DNA of 64,000 bases from Nageia nagi (lineage: Eukaryota; Pinophyta). The stretch is taken from NCBI GenBank assembly GCA_050084985.1, contig JBITNC010000001.1, positions 50,344,001-50,408,000 of the forward strand, in the 5' to 3' direction. The position numbers were made by a program, and so were the translations under genes. Under the pieces are notes generated by a model. The model made no database searches. It was not told the DNA's origin and saw only the letters and a list, made by a program, of their open reading frames with translations. Each line of letters opens with the position of its first letter. Position 1 is the stretch's first letter. Below are positions 10,990-20,590 of the stretch, piece by piece.

Positions 10990-12159
10990 GAAAGGAATAA
11001 TTTCTTCAATACAAGTATTATTCACATTGGAAAAACTCATAAAATATAAATTTAATGCTCAATGTTGTGTGTATAAGCCTCCACATGCATGATTATTTCC
11101 CTAAGAAATGATACAAGTGCAAAAATTAATTTCTTTATCAAGCATACCACCAAAAGTAGAAATAGTACAAAATAAACCTCAAGGTCACCAATTATCTTAA
11201 TGAATTAGAAGAAATAATTAAATGAAAAATATTCAAAAAGTCATAATCATGAAACATAAAATCTATACTTAGTATATGGAGTAGAAGCATCAAATGAGGA
11301 ACCCATATCTAATGCAGAAATAGAAGAAAAATAGGGCATTAATTAGGAAGATGAGGAACAAATCCCTAAAATATCAATGCATGATATGGTAGGAATTTCA
11401 ACACTATAAACAATGAAAGTGTTAGGATTCTTAAAGGGACAAATATTATCATTATTACTAGATTAAGTATGTATTCATAATTTCATTAATACAATAATGG
11501 AAAAAAGTGTTGATTTTTATATTTACCCTAGTAATGCTTATGAAATCATGGTGGAAAAATGGAGAAAAAATGGTATATCATAGGAAGTATTGTAAAATTA
11601 AGATAATTATGAGAGATTATATATTACAATTAGACATGATGGTTATTCAACTAAGATGATGCAATATAGTATTGGGAGTAAAATGGCTATGAACACTACT
11701 AGGAAGCATAGTTTGGGATTTCATCAAAAACTTTATGCAATTCTCAAATGAAGAAAGGTAGTATGCTTTATTGAGCATGGCTCTAGGTGATATTCAAGTA
11801 ATTAGTTCCCGTAAAATATAAAATTACTCAATAAAGGTTCAAGGAAGATGATGCCCCAACTTTGTTTGATGGAATTTGAATATAATTAAAATAAGGAAAT
11901 AGTTAAATAATTGTAAGAGTAATTATAGAATTTATCATAAGTTTTTGAAGATCCCTTAATATTTCCACCTAAAAGGATATATGATCATGTAGTACAATTA
12001 ATTTTAGGAAGTATCTCTCCAAACATAAGGCCATATAAATACCCATATGTACAAAAAGTGAAGATAGAAAAATTAATATGAGATTGTTGCAAACAAGTGT
12101 AGTTCATAAAAGTATGAGCTTATGTTAGTCTATTTTACTTGTAAAAAAAATATGGAAGT

Positions 12160-13340
12160 TAGAGGCTATTTGTGGACTTTCAGGTTTTAAATAAAGTCAC
12201 TACAAAGCACAAATTTCCTATTCCTATTATAAAGGAGTTATTGGATGAATTGCATGGAGCTTATTTCTTTTTAAAGTTAGAATTATAATCAAGGTATCAA
12301 TAGATTAGAATTAAATTTATGGATATTCCTAAAATTACTTTAAAATACATGATGGTCATTATAATTTCTTGGTTATATGCCATTTGGGTTGACAAATGCT
12401 CCATCAAAATTTTAAAGTTTCATGAATAACATCTTTAGACCATTTTGGTGGAAGTTTATTTTGGTCTACTTTGATGATATTTTGCTCTATATTAAGACAT
12501 GGAATAATATCTGCAATATTTGGAATTGATATTGTAAATACTGCAAAAAATAATTTATATGCCAAGATATAAAATTGCTCATTTGGAATAACTAACGTGG
12601 AGTATGTAGGACACATTGTATGAAAAGGAGTCAAGGCGGATTCAAGGAGTATTGAAGACATGGTTAAATGGTCAAAGCTTAAAACCTTAAAGAGCCTTCA
12701 TGGGTTTTTAGGTCTCACTAGATATTACAAGATTTTTATTCGTAATTATGGGAAAATAGCATCTTCATTAATAGTAAAGTTGAGGAAGAATTCATTTTTG
12801 TAGTGTGATGTTACAAAAAAGGTCTTTGAGACACTAAAGTAAGTAATGAAAATAAGATATATACTAACTACTTCATATTTTTCAAAATTATTTATAATAG
12901 ATAATGATGCATCGAGAAATTATATTAGGGTTGTATTGATGCAAGAAGGAAGACCAATCATATTTATGAGTAAGGGAATATTAGGGAATAATTTGGGTAA
13001 ATCCATATATGAAGAAGAAATGATGGCCATATTATAAGTAGTAGAACAATGGTGACCTTACTTTCTAGGATGTAAGTTTTTTACCAAGACATGTTACTAA
13101 GTTTTTTACCAAGACATGTTACCATAGTTTAAAATATTTTTTGGAGTAAAATATTTCATCATTGAAGCAACAAAAAATGGGTATACAAATTTGTTAAAAA
13201 TATTAGGAGGGTCAAAATAACATTATTGCTAAAATTGAAAGTAAAAGTTGCAAAGTAAGATAAATATACCATATTATGAGATTATATACAAGAAGGGGAA
13301 TAAAATATGGTTTTTGATGCCCTATCTTATCAATAAGAAT
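12160..13340 (+). pseudogene. Element D reverse transcriptase and RNase H (broken)
   Basis: All key gypsy blocks are recognisable but spread over frames with many stops: the FPIP block, the YFDDIL catalytic box near 12468, the AKK/C-F-EYVGHIV connection near 12550-12640, and the RNase H core. The longest open piece (12846-13037, 63 codons) keeps DASRNYIRVVLMQEGRP and SIYEEEMMAIL. Downstream near 13290 the text recalls the KKGNKYVVADALS end of gypsy RNase H. Not functional. Confidence 0.82.
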
Positions 13341-13611
13341 ATGGTCCTATATTACATGCCATTTCAATTCCTTAACCTACATATATTTGTGAAGTGAAAC
13401 AAAAACATATTTAAAACTCAAAGTTACAAATTACCATTAAAGATATTCAAACTTCAAATAAGGATCAATAAGATTATGGTGAAACAAAATGATTTTAAAG
13501 TACAAGGGTCAAAAATTTATCCTGAAGAACTCTAACTTATTAAGTAGGTTCATCAAAGAATTGCACTCAACCCTAATGGTAGGGCATTCAAGATTTGGAA
13601 AGGTATATCAA

Positions 13612-13638
13612 AGGATTTTTTTTTTTTAAAAAAAAAGG
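13612..13638. repeat. T-run followed by A-run
   Basis: A run of T (13614-13627) is followed directly by a run of about 10 A inside decayed element D, interrupting the integrase region. It is a simple-sequence or small foldback feature; no gene is associated. Confidence 0.7.
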
Positions 13639-13660
13639 AAACTAGAATATTGGTGGTAGA

Positions 13661-13936
13661 ATGTGAAACTTTCCAAAATATTAAACTAAAGAATGTTAAG
13701 TCATCATGATTGTTGTAACCATTATATATTTCAAAATCAGAATTAGATAAATATTTTAATTTACTTTATAGAGGGACCACCTACATCACTAGGAAAGTTA
13801 GTAGTTCTAGTTGTTGTGGATATGTGAAACTTGTCAAAAGATTAAACCAAAGAATGTTAAGTCATTATGATTGTTGCAACCATTATTGATTTCAAGTCAG
13901 AATTGGATAAATATTTCAATTTACATTATAGAGGGA
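13661..13936 (+). repeat. Tandem duplication (about 160 bp) in element D integrase
   Basis: The stretch ATGTGAAACT...ATTATAGAGGGA occurs at 13661-13776 and again at 13822-13936, about 161 bp apart, with several point differences. The first copy continues into CCACCTACATCACTAGGAAAG. The second copy is cut exactly after GAGGGA by element C and continues beyond it at 20591 with the matching CTACCTAAATCACTAGGAAAG. This confirms the empty-site structure independently of the target duplication. Confidence 0.85.
13932..13936. repeat. Target-site duplication AGGGA, left copy, of element C
   Basis: AGGGA precedes the first LTR base (13937) and is repeated at 20591-20595 right after the last LTR base. 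Five bp is the usual LTR-retrotransposon duplication. Confidence 0.93.
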
Positions 13937-14811
13937 TGTTTACAAATAAAAATTGAGCGTGTAAATAAATAAACAGAGAAATATCTACAAACTCAATATT
14001 ATTTGTATACTAGCTACGGATAGCGATTTATTCTAGATATCAATGAACAACATAACCAATTCAGCAGTGTACTTGTACCAACCAAGACTGTGATTCGTGT
14101 ACTTACCTCACGGAATGTACCTGACAATGAAGGATGTAGATATTGGTGATGTAGTGATGATAAGCTGCCTTTTCCACAACGTCGTGACCTGCAAGGATGC
14201 GAAAAGAGGACCGCGAGCGGTCTGTTTCAATATTATTAGAGCACCGACGGTGTTCTTCCATTCACAAAGGAGCGCCAACAGCCCTAGCTTGATAGCTTTG
14301 ACCTCTCGATTAGGTCCAGATCTTCAGTATAGATATCTCAGATTGCAGTGTAATATCAGAATTGATCGCATATGTCAGGAGAGCTCGCGTAAGGAAGCAC
14401 AAAAACCACAGCCTTGTAGGCGGTACCAAGAGATATCTTAAGGGGTAGCCACTTACAAGACCATACGCGGGATCATGTGTATCCTTGTTGTTGTGGACTT
14501 ACTATTAAATCCCTTATTTATATAGATAATAGATAATACCGCCCATAGGTCAGCGTGCATCCACATAAATAAGGTTAATTCATAAGATTTAATATAAACA
14601 CATCAATAAATAAGATAATTCATGCAATACTCAAGATAAACCATACAATATTCAAGATAACCATGCAATATTCAAGATAAACCATACAATATTCATATTC
14701 AAGCCAAACATTGATATTATCACTTTAATCCATTCAAGACATATAGTTAGGCCAAGCATATTTCATTAATTTATTGATTTAAAAACATAAATTCATTTTT
14801 ATGTGTTAACA
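13937..14811 (-). repeat. Element C 3' LTR (left copy)
   Basis: Reads TGTTTACAAATAAAAATTG...TTTATGTGTTAACA on the plus strand. It carries the GC-rich boxes at 14206-14222 and 14236-14255 and, on the minus strand, a TATA-like TATATAAATAAGGGA at about 14512-14526. It has the same 875-bp length as the right copy. A plus-strand open frame inside it (14097-14441) is antisense to element transcription and probably fortuitous. Confidence 0.93.
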
Positions 14812-14825
14812 GATGCCCCACTTTG
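14812..14825 (-). promoter_or_regulatory. Element C polypurine tract
   Basis: On the minus strand this reads CAAAGTGGGGCATC and lies directly before the 3' LTR. It is the expected plus-strand primer position. The purine run is short and imperfect. Confidence 0.6.
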
Positions 14826-15194
14826 GATGTGAAATCGAAAGAATCATGAGGTGACTTGAGATTTTGCATTCAAAGTAAAACATAATATCATAGCAAACAA
14901 TTTTGATAAGCAATGATGAACACTAACCATTCCAAACTTAAACAACATCATGATAAAGCTTATAGGTTAAGAAAACTCCCTTTTGATATTTACCTTGGGC
15001 ATGCTTGCCCCTTGCATTTTGCTGTAGAAGGTGATAGCCTGATATGTCTGATAATCTGATAAGCTGATAATCTTGCCGTAATGCTGATGACCCATGACGA
15101 CAAACTTGACAACACACATGACAGTGACCAGACAAATGACTTGACCACACATGTCGATCGGATGACATCTTGACAAGACCACATCACCAGAAAA

Positions 15195-15320
15195 AACATG
15201 ACAACACATGACAAGACATGATAGCACACATGACCAACTCACAAGACAAGACATGATAGCACACATGACCAACTCACAAGACAAGACATGATAACACACA
15301 TAACAACACATGATAACCAT
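15195..15320. repeat. Short tandem repeats of about 38-40 bp in element C
   Basis: The unit GACATGATAGCACACATGACCAACTCACAA occurs about three times, the last copies degenerate (ATAACACACATAACAACACATGATAACC). Related CATGAC words extend back to about 15110. These lie in the region between the polypurine tract and the longer repeats. Confidence 0.75.
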
Positions 15321-15324
15321 AACC

Positions 15325-15795
15325 ACACATAGGAGAGAGCTAAGTTCTACACAACTGAGCCTTCGCACCAAGAGGTGTACTCCAGTTGTATGAGAACCGA
15401 ACTCCGCAAAACAAGTGATAAGCTGATATGTGAGAGCTAAGTTCCACACAAACTCTTCGCACCAAGTTGCATAAGAACTGAACTCCGTAGAACAATGATA
15501 AGCTGATGTATGAGAGCTAAGTTCCACACAACTGAGCCTTCGTACTAAGAGGTGTACTCCAGTTGCATGAGAACCGAACTCCGTTGAACAATGATAAGCT
15601 GATGTATGAGAGCTAAGTTCCACACAATTGAGCCTTCGCACCAAGAGGTGTACTCCAGTTGCATGAGAACTGAACTCTGTAGAACAATGATAAGCTGATG
15701 TATGAGAGCTAAGTTTCACACAACTGAGCCTTCGCACCAAGAGGTATACTCCAGTTGCATGAGAACCGAACTCCGCAGAATAATGATAAACTGAT
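15325..15795. repeat. Tandem repeat, about 95-bp unit, five copies
   Basis: The units start at GAGAGCTAAGTT near 15333, 15430, 15511, 15606 and 15701. Each contains CTTCGCACCAAGAGGTGTAC, CCAGTTGCATGAGAAC and AACTCCG-AGAACAATGATAAG. The second unit lacks part of the middle, giving an 80-bp spacing. Because the unit is close to a multiple of 3, a 294-codon minus-strand frame (14967-15851) stays open through it. That frame is repeat-derived and shows no domain. Confidence 0.9.
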
Positions 15796-15799
15796 GAAG

Positions 15800-16355
15800 C
15801 TGATACTCCACCAAGAAGCACGATAAGCTGACTATGGGAGCTGAACTCCACTCATAGGCACATGATAAGCACATGATAAGCTGACTATGGGAGATGGACT
15901 CCACTCATAGGCACATGATAAGCTGAGTATGGGAGCTGGACTCCACTCACAAGCATATGATAAGCACATCATAAGCTGACTATGGGAGCTGGACTCCTCT
16001 CACAAGCATGATAGTCTAACCATGGGAGCTGGACTCCACTCATAAGCATATGATAATCTGATTATGGGAGCTGGAACTCCACTCATAGGCACATGATAAG
16101 CTGAGCATGGGAGCTGGACTCCTCTCATAAGCATGATAGTCTGATCACGGGAGCTGGACTCCACTCACAAGCACATGATAAGCTGACTATGGGAGCTGGA
16201 CTCCTTTCATAAGCATGATAGTCTGATCATGGGAGCTGGACTCCTCTCATAAGCATGATAGTCTGATCACGGGAGCTGGACTCCACTCATAAGCACATGA
16301 TAAGCTGACTATGGGAGCTGGACTCCTCTCACAAGCATGATAGTCTAACCACTCA
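15800..16355. repeat. Tandem repeat, about 42-54-bp unit, about twelve copies
   Basis: The core TGGGAGCTGGACTCC(A/T)CTCA(C/T)AAGCA recurs about twelve times, linked by CATGATAAGCTGACTA or TGATAGTCTGATCA. The two linkers alternate, suggesting a higher-order unit of about 90-95 bp like the neighbouring array. ATAAGCTGA also occurs in the 95-bp repeat, so the two arrays may share ancestry. Confidence 0.9.
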
Positions 16356-17698
16356 GGTCTGCAAACATGAAAACTCAAAGCAATATTCTCCTGGATATAT
16401 CATTTGTCAAACACCTATGACGCACACATGATACTCAATAAACTGATTTTATAGATAAAGGAACACAGGCGGTCCTTTCCTACTGACTTAGAACACCGGC
16501 GATCTTCACTAAGGCCGCGGGCGGTCCTTTTCTTGAAGATTCATCAAAAACTGTGAAAATCATGTCCTTGCGAATCACCTCTGGATTCTAGACTGATGCT
16601 TAATTGCTAGTCTACATGCACCAAATGCTTAAATCAAAATTTGTCTTGAAGTGTGTACCCTAACCTTTTTATAAAAGGGGCCCCACCCTTCCTCATTTGT
16701 TCACCCTATCATTTTCATAGCTGAGAGCATCCTTGAGTTTGAGAGACTAATTCAGAGAGGTTTAGCTGGTGCTTTTGTCACTATCGCCAGATAATTCTTC
16801 CTATATTGCTATGCTGCACGCTATGGCCCTACTGATCACACACCGAGATGAACACAGAGCTACATTGGTGGCTAATTCTCCTACTGGTCATCAGGTACAT
16901 TGCATTTCCTACCTCTTTCTTGCCATGCTTTTGCTTGTTCTCAGATTTTTAGCCACCTATACACTGGTTTTCCAAATTGCCCCTAGGGTTTTCCTATTGA
17001 ATACCCTAGCTAATCATTTTTCCCTTTTTATTCTATTTTTTCACATTTCTGGTATCATGGCTGTACTATGCTCATCCGTACGAACTTGTACCCTAAATTT
17101 TGTCAACCTTCGTGCACCAAGGAGCCTGATATACGTAAGATAATACTGATCACTGTATATGAGATAAAACTGAGCACCATGTCAAGAGGCTTGTAGAATG
17201 ATTTAAGAACTGATATCTGCCCCAAGAGATATGCAAAATAGTGACCCAGGAGTAGAAACTCCATACTGAGGGGGATCCAGTGACCTTCGTTCCAACAAAA
17301 ATAGATCACAAAAGTGGACCGTAGGCGGTCTTCACTGCTAGATATGGAGCGCTGGCACTCCTCTTGTTACATAAAAATGGATCCCCATTTCCTCTACCAT
17401 AATGTTGGTTAGCATGTCTACCCTAATGTTAGTTCTTTTAGTATCAGTATGATCATGGGTGTTCACCAAATGATATTTTCGAAGGGCAACTCTCCCTTAC
17501 TAGTGCTAGCTTCATGTTGATTTTTACACCATGGTGCCCCAGTGATAATAGGGCTCTTTGTTGTACTTTCTTGTGCATACATTATTCATGTATTATGTTT
17601 GGGCATGGGGTCTTTGTAGATTCCTAAGTTTCTATTATCTGCATGCACAAGAGCTTTCCCTTTTATGTCAGGTTTTTCAAATGAAATTGCTTTTCTAT
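16356..17698. other. Element C non-gag interior: possible antisense unit, no pol motifs
   Basis: No RT, integrase or protease motif is visible on either strand. On the plus strand, antisense to gag, a good TATA box (TTTATAAAAGGGG, 16669-16680) is followed by CCACCCTTCCTCATTTG and then a 124-codon frame (16769-17143). That frame is rich in Leu/Phe/Ala and has no domain I recognise. GC-rich boxes sit at 16465-16475, 16486-16503, 16512-16527 and 17316-17330. Gypsy elements of the Tat lineage are known to carry an antisense ORF between pol and the 3' LTR, and this could be a remnant or analogue. That link is inference. Confidence 0.5.
16669..16680 (+). promoter_or_regulatory. Candidate TATA box, antisense to element C gag
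   Basis: TTTATAAAAGGG lies in otherwise ordinary sequence about 100 bp upstream of the 16769 frame. Spacing and composition suit a plant RNA polymerase II core promoter. There is no transcript evidence. Confidence 0.4.
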
Positions 17699-19693
17699 CT
17701 ACCAGATCTTGGATGATATCTTTCTACATTCACATGTTTTGTGGCCATGAACTCTATGGTATAGGCAAAATCCTCCTGTAGTTTTAGTGGCTTGTTGGTT
17801 TACAGGTGGCAATTGAATTAGACCCTTCTTCACCAATAATTGCAACAACTCATTATCATCTTCTATGATTTTGGTGTATACTCGGGGAGTCTGAGGTTTG
17901 ATTGATTTTTGTTTATGTTTTTCTTGTGTGATTATGTTGATTGTTGAAGTTTCCCTTTCTTCTTTTCTAAGTTTCCACAAACCAATTTTCATCATGTGTT
18001 GCTCTTTTCGAATCATGGAATCAATCATTTCAGAGAGGGGTTGGTCTATATAGTTAAGGAATTCAAGCATCATCTCATCTCTAATGGAGTTTATCAACAT
18101 GTGTTTTAGTTCTTTCTCATTCAAGTTTATGAATTTTGCAATTTTCTTCCATTTAGTTACAAACTTGCTAATTGGTTGATTTTCTTTCTGTTTCATTTTG
18201 GCAAGATCTATAATGAGTGGTTTTCTCTTTATGTTATATTGATATTGATCTATTAATTCACGTTTTAGTTGCTCATAACTCTTGATGCTTTGATTTTCAA
18301 GTCCATAGTACCATTCGGATGCTTCTTTCCCTAAGCTAAGTGAAAAAAGTCTAGCTAACATATCAGAATCATGTTGATGTCTATAAGCTGCTTCTTCAAA
18401 GATTGCAATATGCATTCTCGGATCACTCCTACCATTATATTTATCAAAATCTATGTCTTTCCCTTTCCAAATCTTACTCCTTATTCTTGAACAAAGAGGG
18501 TGACTTTCTTCTAGTTTTTCATTCTCCTTTGCTTCATTTAAATGTATTAGCTTTTTCAATTGTTCAGCCATGTTTGCTAATTGTGCTCTCATTTTATCTA
18601 ATTTTTCTTTTTCAATTTGTGAGTTTGGATTATCTTCAGGTTGCTTATTTATGAAATCCACATTTTCAGGTTCTTCTTCACTTTCATAATCAAGTATTCC
18701 AGGAGTGAATCTCCCTATTTGTTCTTTCCATTCATGAATCAGTCGATTTTCTAGTTCTCTCATGATGACCTGTCTTACACTCACTTGAGCTTTCCGGTAA
18801 GATTTTGTATTTATTATTTTCTTTACCTCTATCTCTTTGATTTTCTTTTCTTTATCCGACCAAAAAGGGTAAGCATTAAGAAGTTTTTGTGCAACAGGGT
18901 CTGTTTCAAGTTCTATTTCTGACTCACTATCAGACTCATCATCAAACTCAATTATTTCATCATCTTCTTCTTCTAATTTTATTGGTTTACGATATGCGAA
19001 TGCCAAAGATGATGAAGAGGGTTCACAAACATTTTGTTTAACTATCTCAGGGGTAAAAGAGTTTTGATCATGATGGAGCATACAAAAATTGATATGACTT
19101 TCCATGGTATACACGGGCCGCGGGCGATTTATTTCCACAGGGTTTAGATCGCGAGCGGTCTTATTATGATTGATTATGATGCTTGAAACAAAGATTGGTT
19201 CACCAAGAAATGTTCTAAAGGGAAATCTGAGACCCTTCGCAGTTAAAAATTCATAGATTTTATGCAATGAATAAACTATGGTAGGATCTTCAGAGAACTT
19301 GTAGAATGCCCCAGAATGCTCTATGAATTTTTGTATCAATCTTAGTTTAGTTTCAGTGAGGTTCATATCATTAGATTTTACCGAGCGATAAGGGACCAAC
19401 TGTGATTTGTTTTCCAAAGATGGAACTATATTTTCTAAGATTCCTCCTCCAAGGGTTTCATTATCCAAGCTATCATTATCCTCGGAATCACCATGATAGG
19501 GTTCCTCATCTGGCAATTTATCTTTGATAATCCTAGGAGCACTTTCTCTGTTTATTCTAGCACTTTTCCTAGTTGGCTCTATTCCTTTCCATGTTTTTCT
19601 TTTTCTTTTATTTTGTTCAGGCGATGATTGAACTAATGAAGGATAATCTGACAATTCATTTATATCTCTACCCATTGTTGAATCAGAAAGCAT
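17699..19693 (-). CDS. gag: Gag protein of element C
   Basis: A 664-codon intact frame starts 22 bp inside the 5' LTR; an alternative start is Met7. A basic run KRKRK (residues 29-33) could be a nuclear signal. The long N-terminal part of about 400 residues has an acidic stretch near 240-270 (EEEDDEIIEFDDESDSESE) and a QL/NE-rich coiled-coil-like region near 370-400. The retrotransposon gag domain is near 415-565 (ASEWYYGLENQSI, then LKRELIDQYQYN, KQKENQPISKFVTKWKK). It ends with a knuckle-like CLYHRVHGHKTCEC. It should form the virus-like particle and bind element RNA. Two of the GC-rich boxes lie inside its N-terminal coding part (19114-19160). It is the only long intact retroelement ORF in the window. 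No pol frame follows. Confidence 0.9.
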   Translation of the reverse strand: MLSDSTMGRDINELSDYPSLVQSSPEQNKRKRKTWKGIEPTRKSARINRESAPRIIKDKLPDEEPYHGDSEDNDSLDNETLGGGILENIVPSLENKSQLVPYRSVKSNDMNLTETKLRLIQKFIEHSGAFYKFSEDPTIVYSLHKIYEFLTAKGLRFPFRTFLGEPIFVSSIIINHNKTARDLNPVEINRPRPVYTMESHINFCMLHHDQNSFTPEIVKQNVCEPSSSSLAFAYRKPIKLEEEDDEIIEFDDESDSESEIELETDPVAQKLLNAYPFWSDKEKKIKEIEVKKIINTKSYRKAQVSVRQVIMRELENRLIHEWKEQIGRFTPGILDYESEEEPENVDFINKQPEDNPNSQIEKEKLDKMRAQLANMAEQLKKLIHLNEAKENEKLEESHPLCSRIRSKIWKGKDIDFDKYNGRSDPRMHIAIFEEAAYRHQHDSDMLARLFSLSLGKEASEWYYGLENQSIKSYEQLKRELIDQYQYNIKRKPLIIDLAKMKQKENQPISKFVTKWKKIAKFINLNEKELKHMLINSIRDEMMLEFLNYIDQPLSEMIDSMIRKEQHMMKIGLWKLRKEERETSTINIITQEKHKQKSIKPQTPRVYTKIIEDDNELLQLLVKKGLIQLPPVNQQATKTTGGFCLYHRVHGHKTCECRKISSKIW

Positions 19694-19713
19694 GTTTCAC
19701 GTCGGGTTCACCA
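19694..19713 (-). promoter_or_regulatory. Element C primer-binding-site-like segment
   Basis: On the minus strand TGGTGAACCCGACGTGAAAC lies two bases after the 5' LTR end (...GTAAACA TT). It begins TGG, the complement of the tRNA CCA end. I cannot assign the tRNA from memory with certainty; it is not initiator Met. The gag ATG follows at once, so there is almost no leader. Confidence 0.65.
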
Positions 19714-19715
19714 AA

Positions 19716-20590
19716 TGTTTACAAATAAAAATTGAGCATGTAAATAAATAAACAGAGAAATATCTACAAACTCAATATTATCTGTATACTAGCTACGGAT
19801 AGCGATTTATTCTAGATATCAATGAACAACATAACCAATTCAGCAGTGTACTTGTACCAACCAAGACTGTGATTCGTGTACTTACCTCACGGAACGTACC
19901 TAACAACGAAGGATGTAGATATTGGCGATGTAGTGATGATAAGCTACCTTTTCCACAACATCGTGACCTGCAAGGATGCGAAAAGAGGACGCGGGCGGTC
20001 CGTTTCAGTAGTATTAGAGCGTCGGCGATGTTCTTCCGTTCACAAAGGAGTGCCAGCGGCCCTAGCTTGATAGCTTTGACCTCTCGATTAGGTCCAGATC
20101 TTCAGTATAGATATCTCAGATTGCAGTGTAATATCAGAATTGATCACATATGTCAGGAGAGCTCACGTAAGGAAGCACACAAACCACAGCCTTGTAGGCG
20201 GTACCAAGAGATACCTTAAGGGGTAGCCACTTACAAGACCATACACGGGATCATGTGTATCCTTGTTATTGTGGACTTACTATTAGATCCCTTATTTATA
20301 TAGATAATAGATAATACCGCCCATAGGTCAGCGTGCATCCACATAAATAAGGTTAATTCACAAGATTTAATATAAACACATCAATAAACAAGATAATTCA
20401 TGCAATACTCAAGATAAACCATACAATATTCAAGATAACCCATGCAATATTCAAGATAAACCATACAATATTCATATTCAAGCCAAACATTGATATTATC
20501 ACTTTAATCCATTCAAGACATATAGTTAGGCCAAGCATATTTCATTAATTTATTGATTTAAAAACATAAATTCATTTTTATGTGTTAACA
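19716..20590 (-). repeat. Element C 5' LTR (right copy)
   Basis: An 875-bp partner of 13937-14811. On the minus strand the TATA-like TATATAAATAAGGGA lies near 20288-20302 and would start transcription toward gag. GC-rich boxes lie at 19986-20001 and 20016-20035. Differences from the left copy are mostly C/T and G/A, often at CpG, as expected from deamination of methylated cytosine. Confidence 0.93.

Larger units (their letters stand above)
10990..13936 (+). mobile_element. Ty3/gypsy element D, first part (decayed)
   Basis: This is a chromodomain-type gypsy pol read in fragments. Protease: MHDMVGIS...LLLD-stop-VCIHNFIN (about 11370-11490), matching the gypsy pattern with DSGSTHNFI. RT: FVDFQVLNKVTTKHKFPIPII (about 12170-12230) through YFDDILLY (about 12468). 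RT connection and RNase H: EYVGHIV, SLHGFLGLTRYY, then DNDASRNYIRVVLMQEGRPIIFMSKG (open 12846-13037). Gag and the 5' LTR are absent; the left end abuts the B' LTR. D is interrupted at 13936 by element C and resumes at 20591. Confidence 0.85.
13937..20590 (-). mobile_element. Element C: LTR retrotransposon with gag only (TR-GAG/LARD-like)
   Basis: Two 875-bp LTRs (13937-14811 and 19716-20590) run TG...CA and are flanked by AGGGA on both sides. The element reads on the minus strand, so the right LTR is the 5' LTR. A primer-binding-site-like segment abuts the 5' LTR (19694-19713), gag starts 22 bp from the LTR, and a G-rich polypurine tract (14812-14825) abuts the 3' LTR. The 2.9 kb between gag and the 3' LTR shows no protease, RT, RNase H or integrase motif in any frame; it holds tandem repeats and a possible antisense unit. 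I count roughly 30 differences between LTRs (about 96-97% identity), mostly transitions, making it the youngest element here. It would need enzymes from a partner gypsy element. Confidence 0.9.

Noticed and set aside
14097-14441. 114-codon frame in the left LTR of element C (and its 116-codon twin at 19869-20219)
   Set aside because: It lies inside the LTR, antisense to the element, and differs between copies at many amino-acid positions. No domain was seen.
14967-15851. 294-codon minus-strand open frame in element C
   Set aside because: It runs through the 95-bp tandem repeats and stays open because the unit length is close to a multiple of three. The protein is the same phrase repeated with no domain, so it is treated as a repeat by-product.
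15195-16355. Possible CRISPR-like array
   Set aside because: Regular repeats are present, but the units are contiguous and degenerate, with no unique spacers, in a plant retroelement. These are ordinary tandem repeats.
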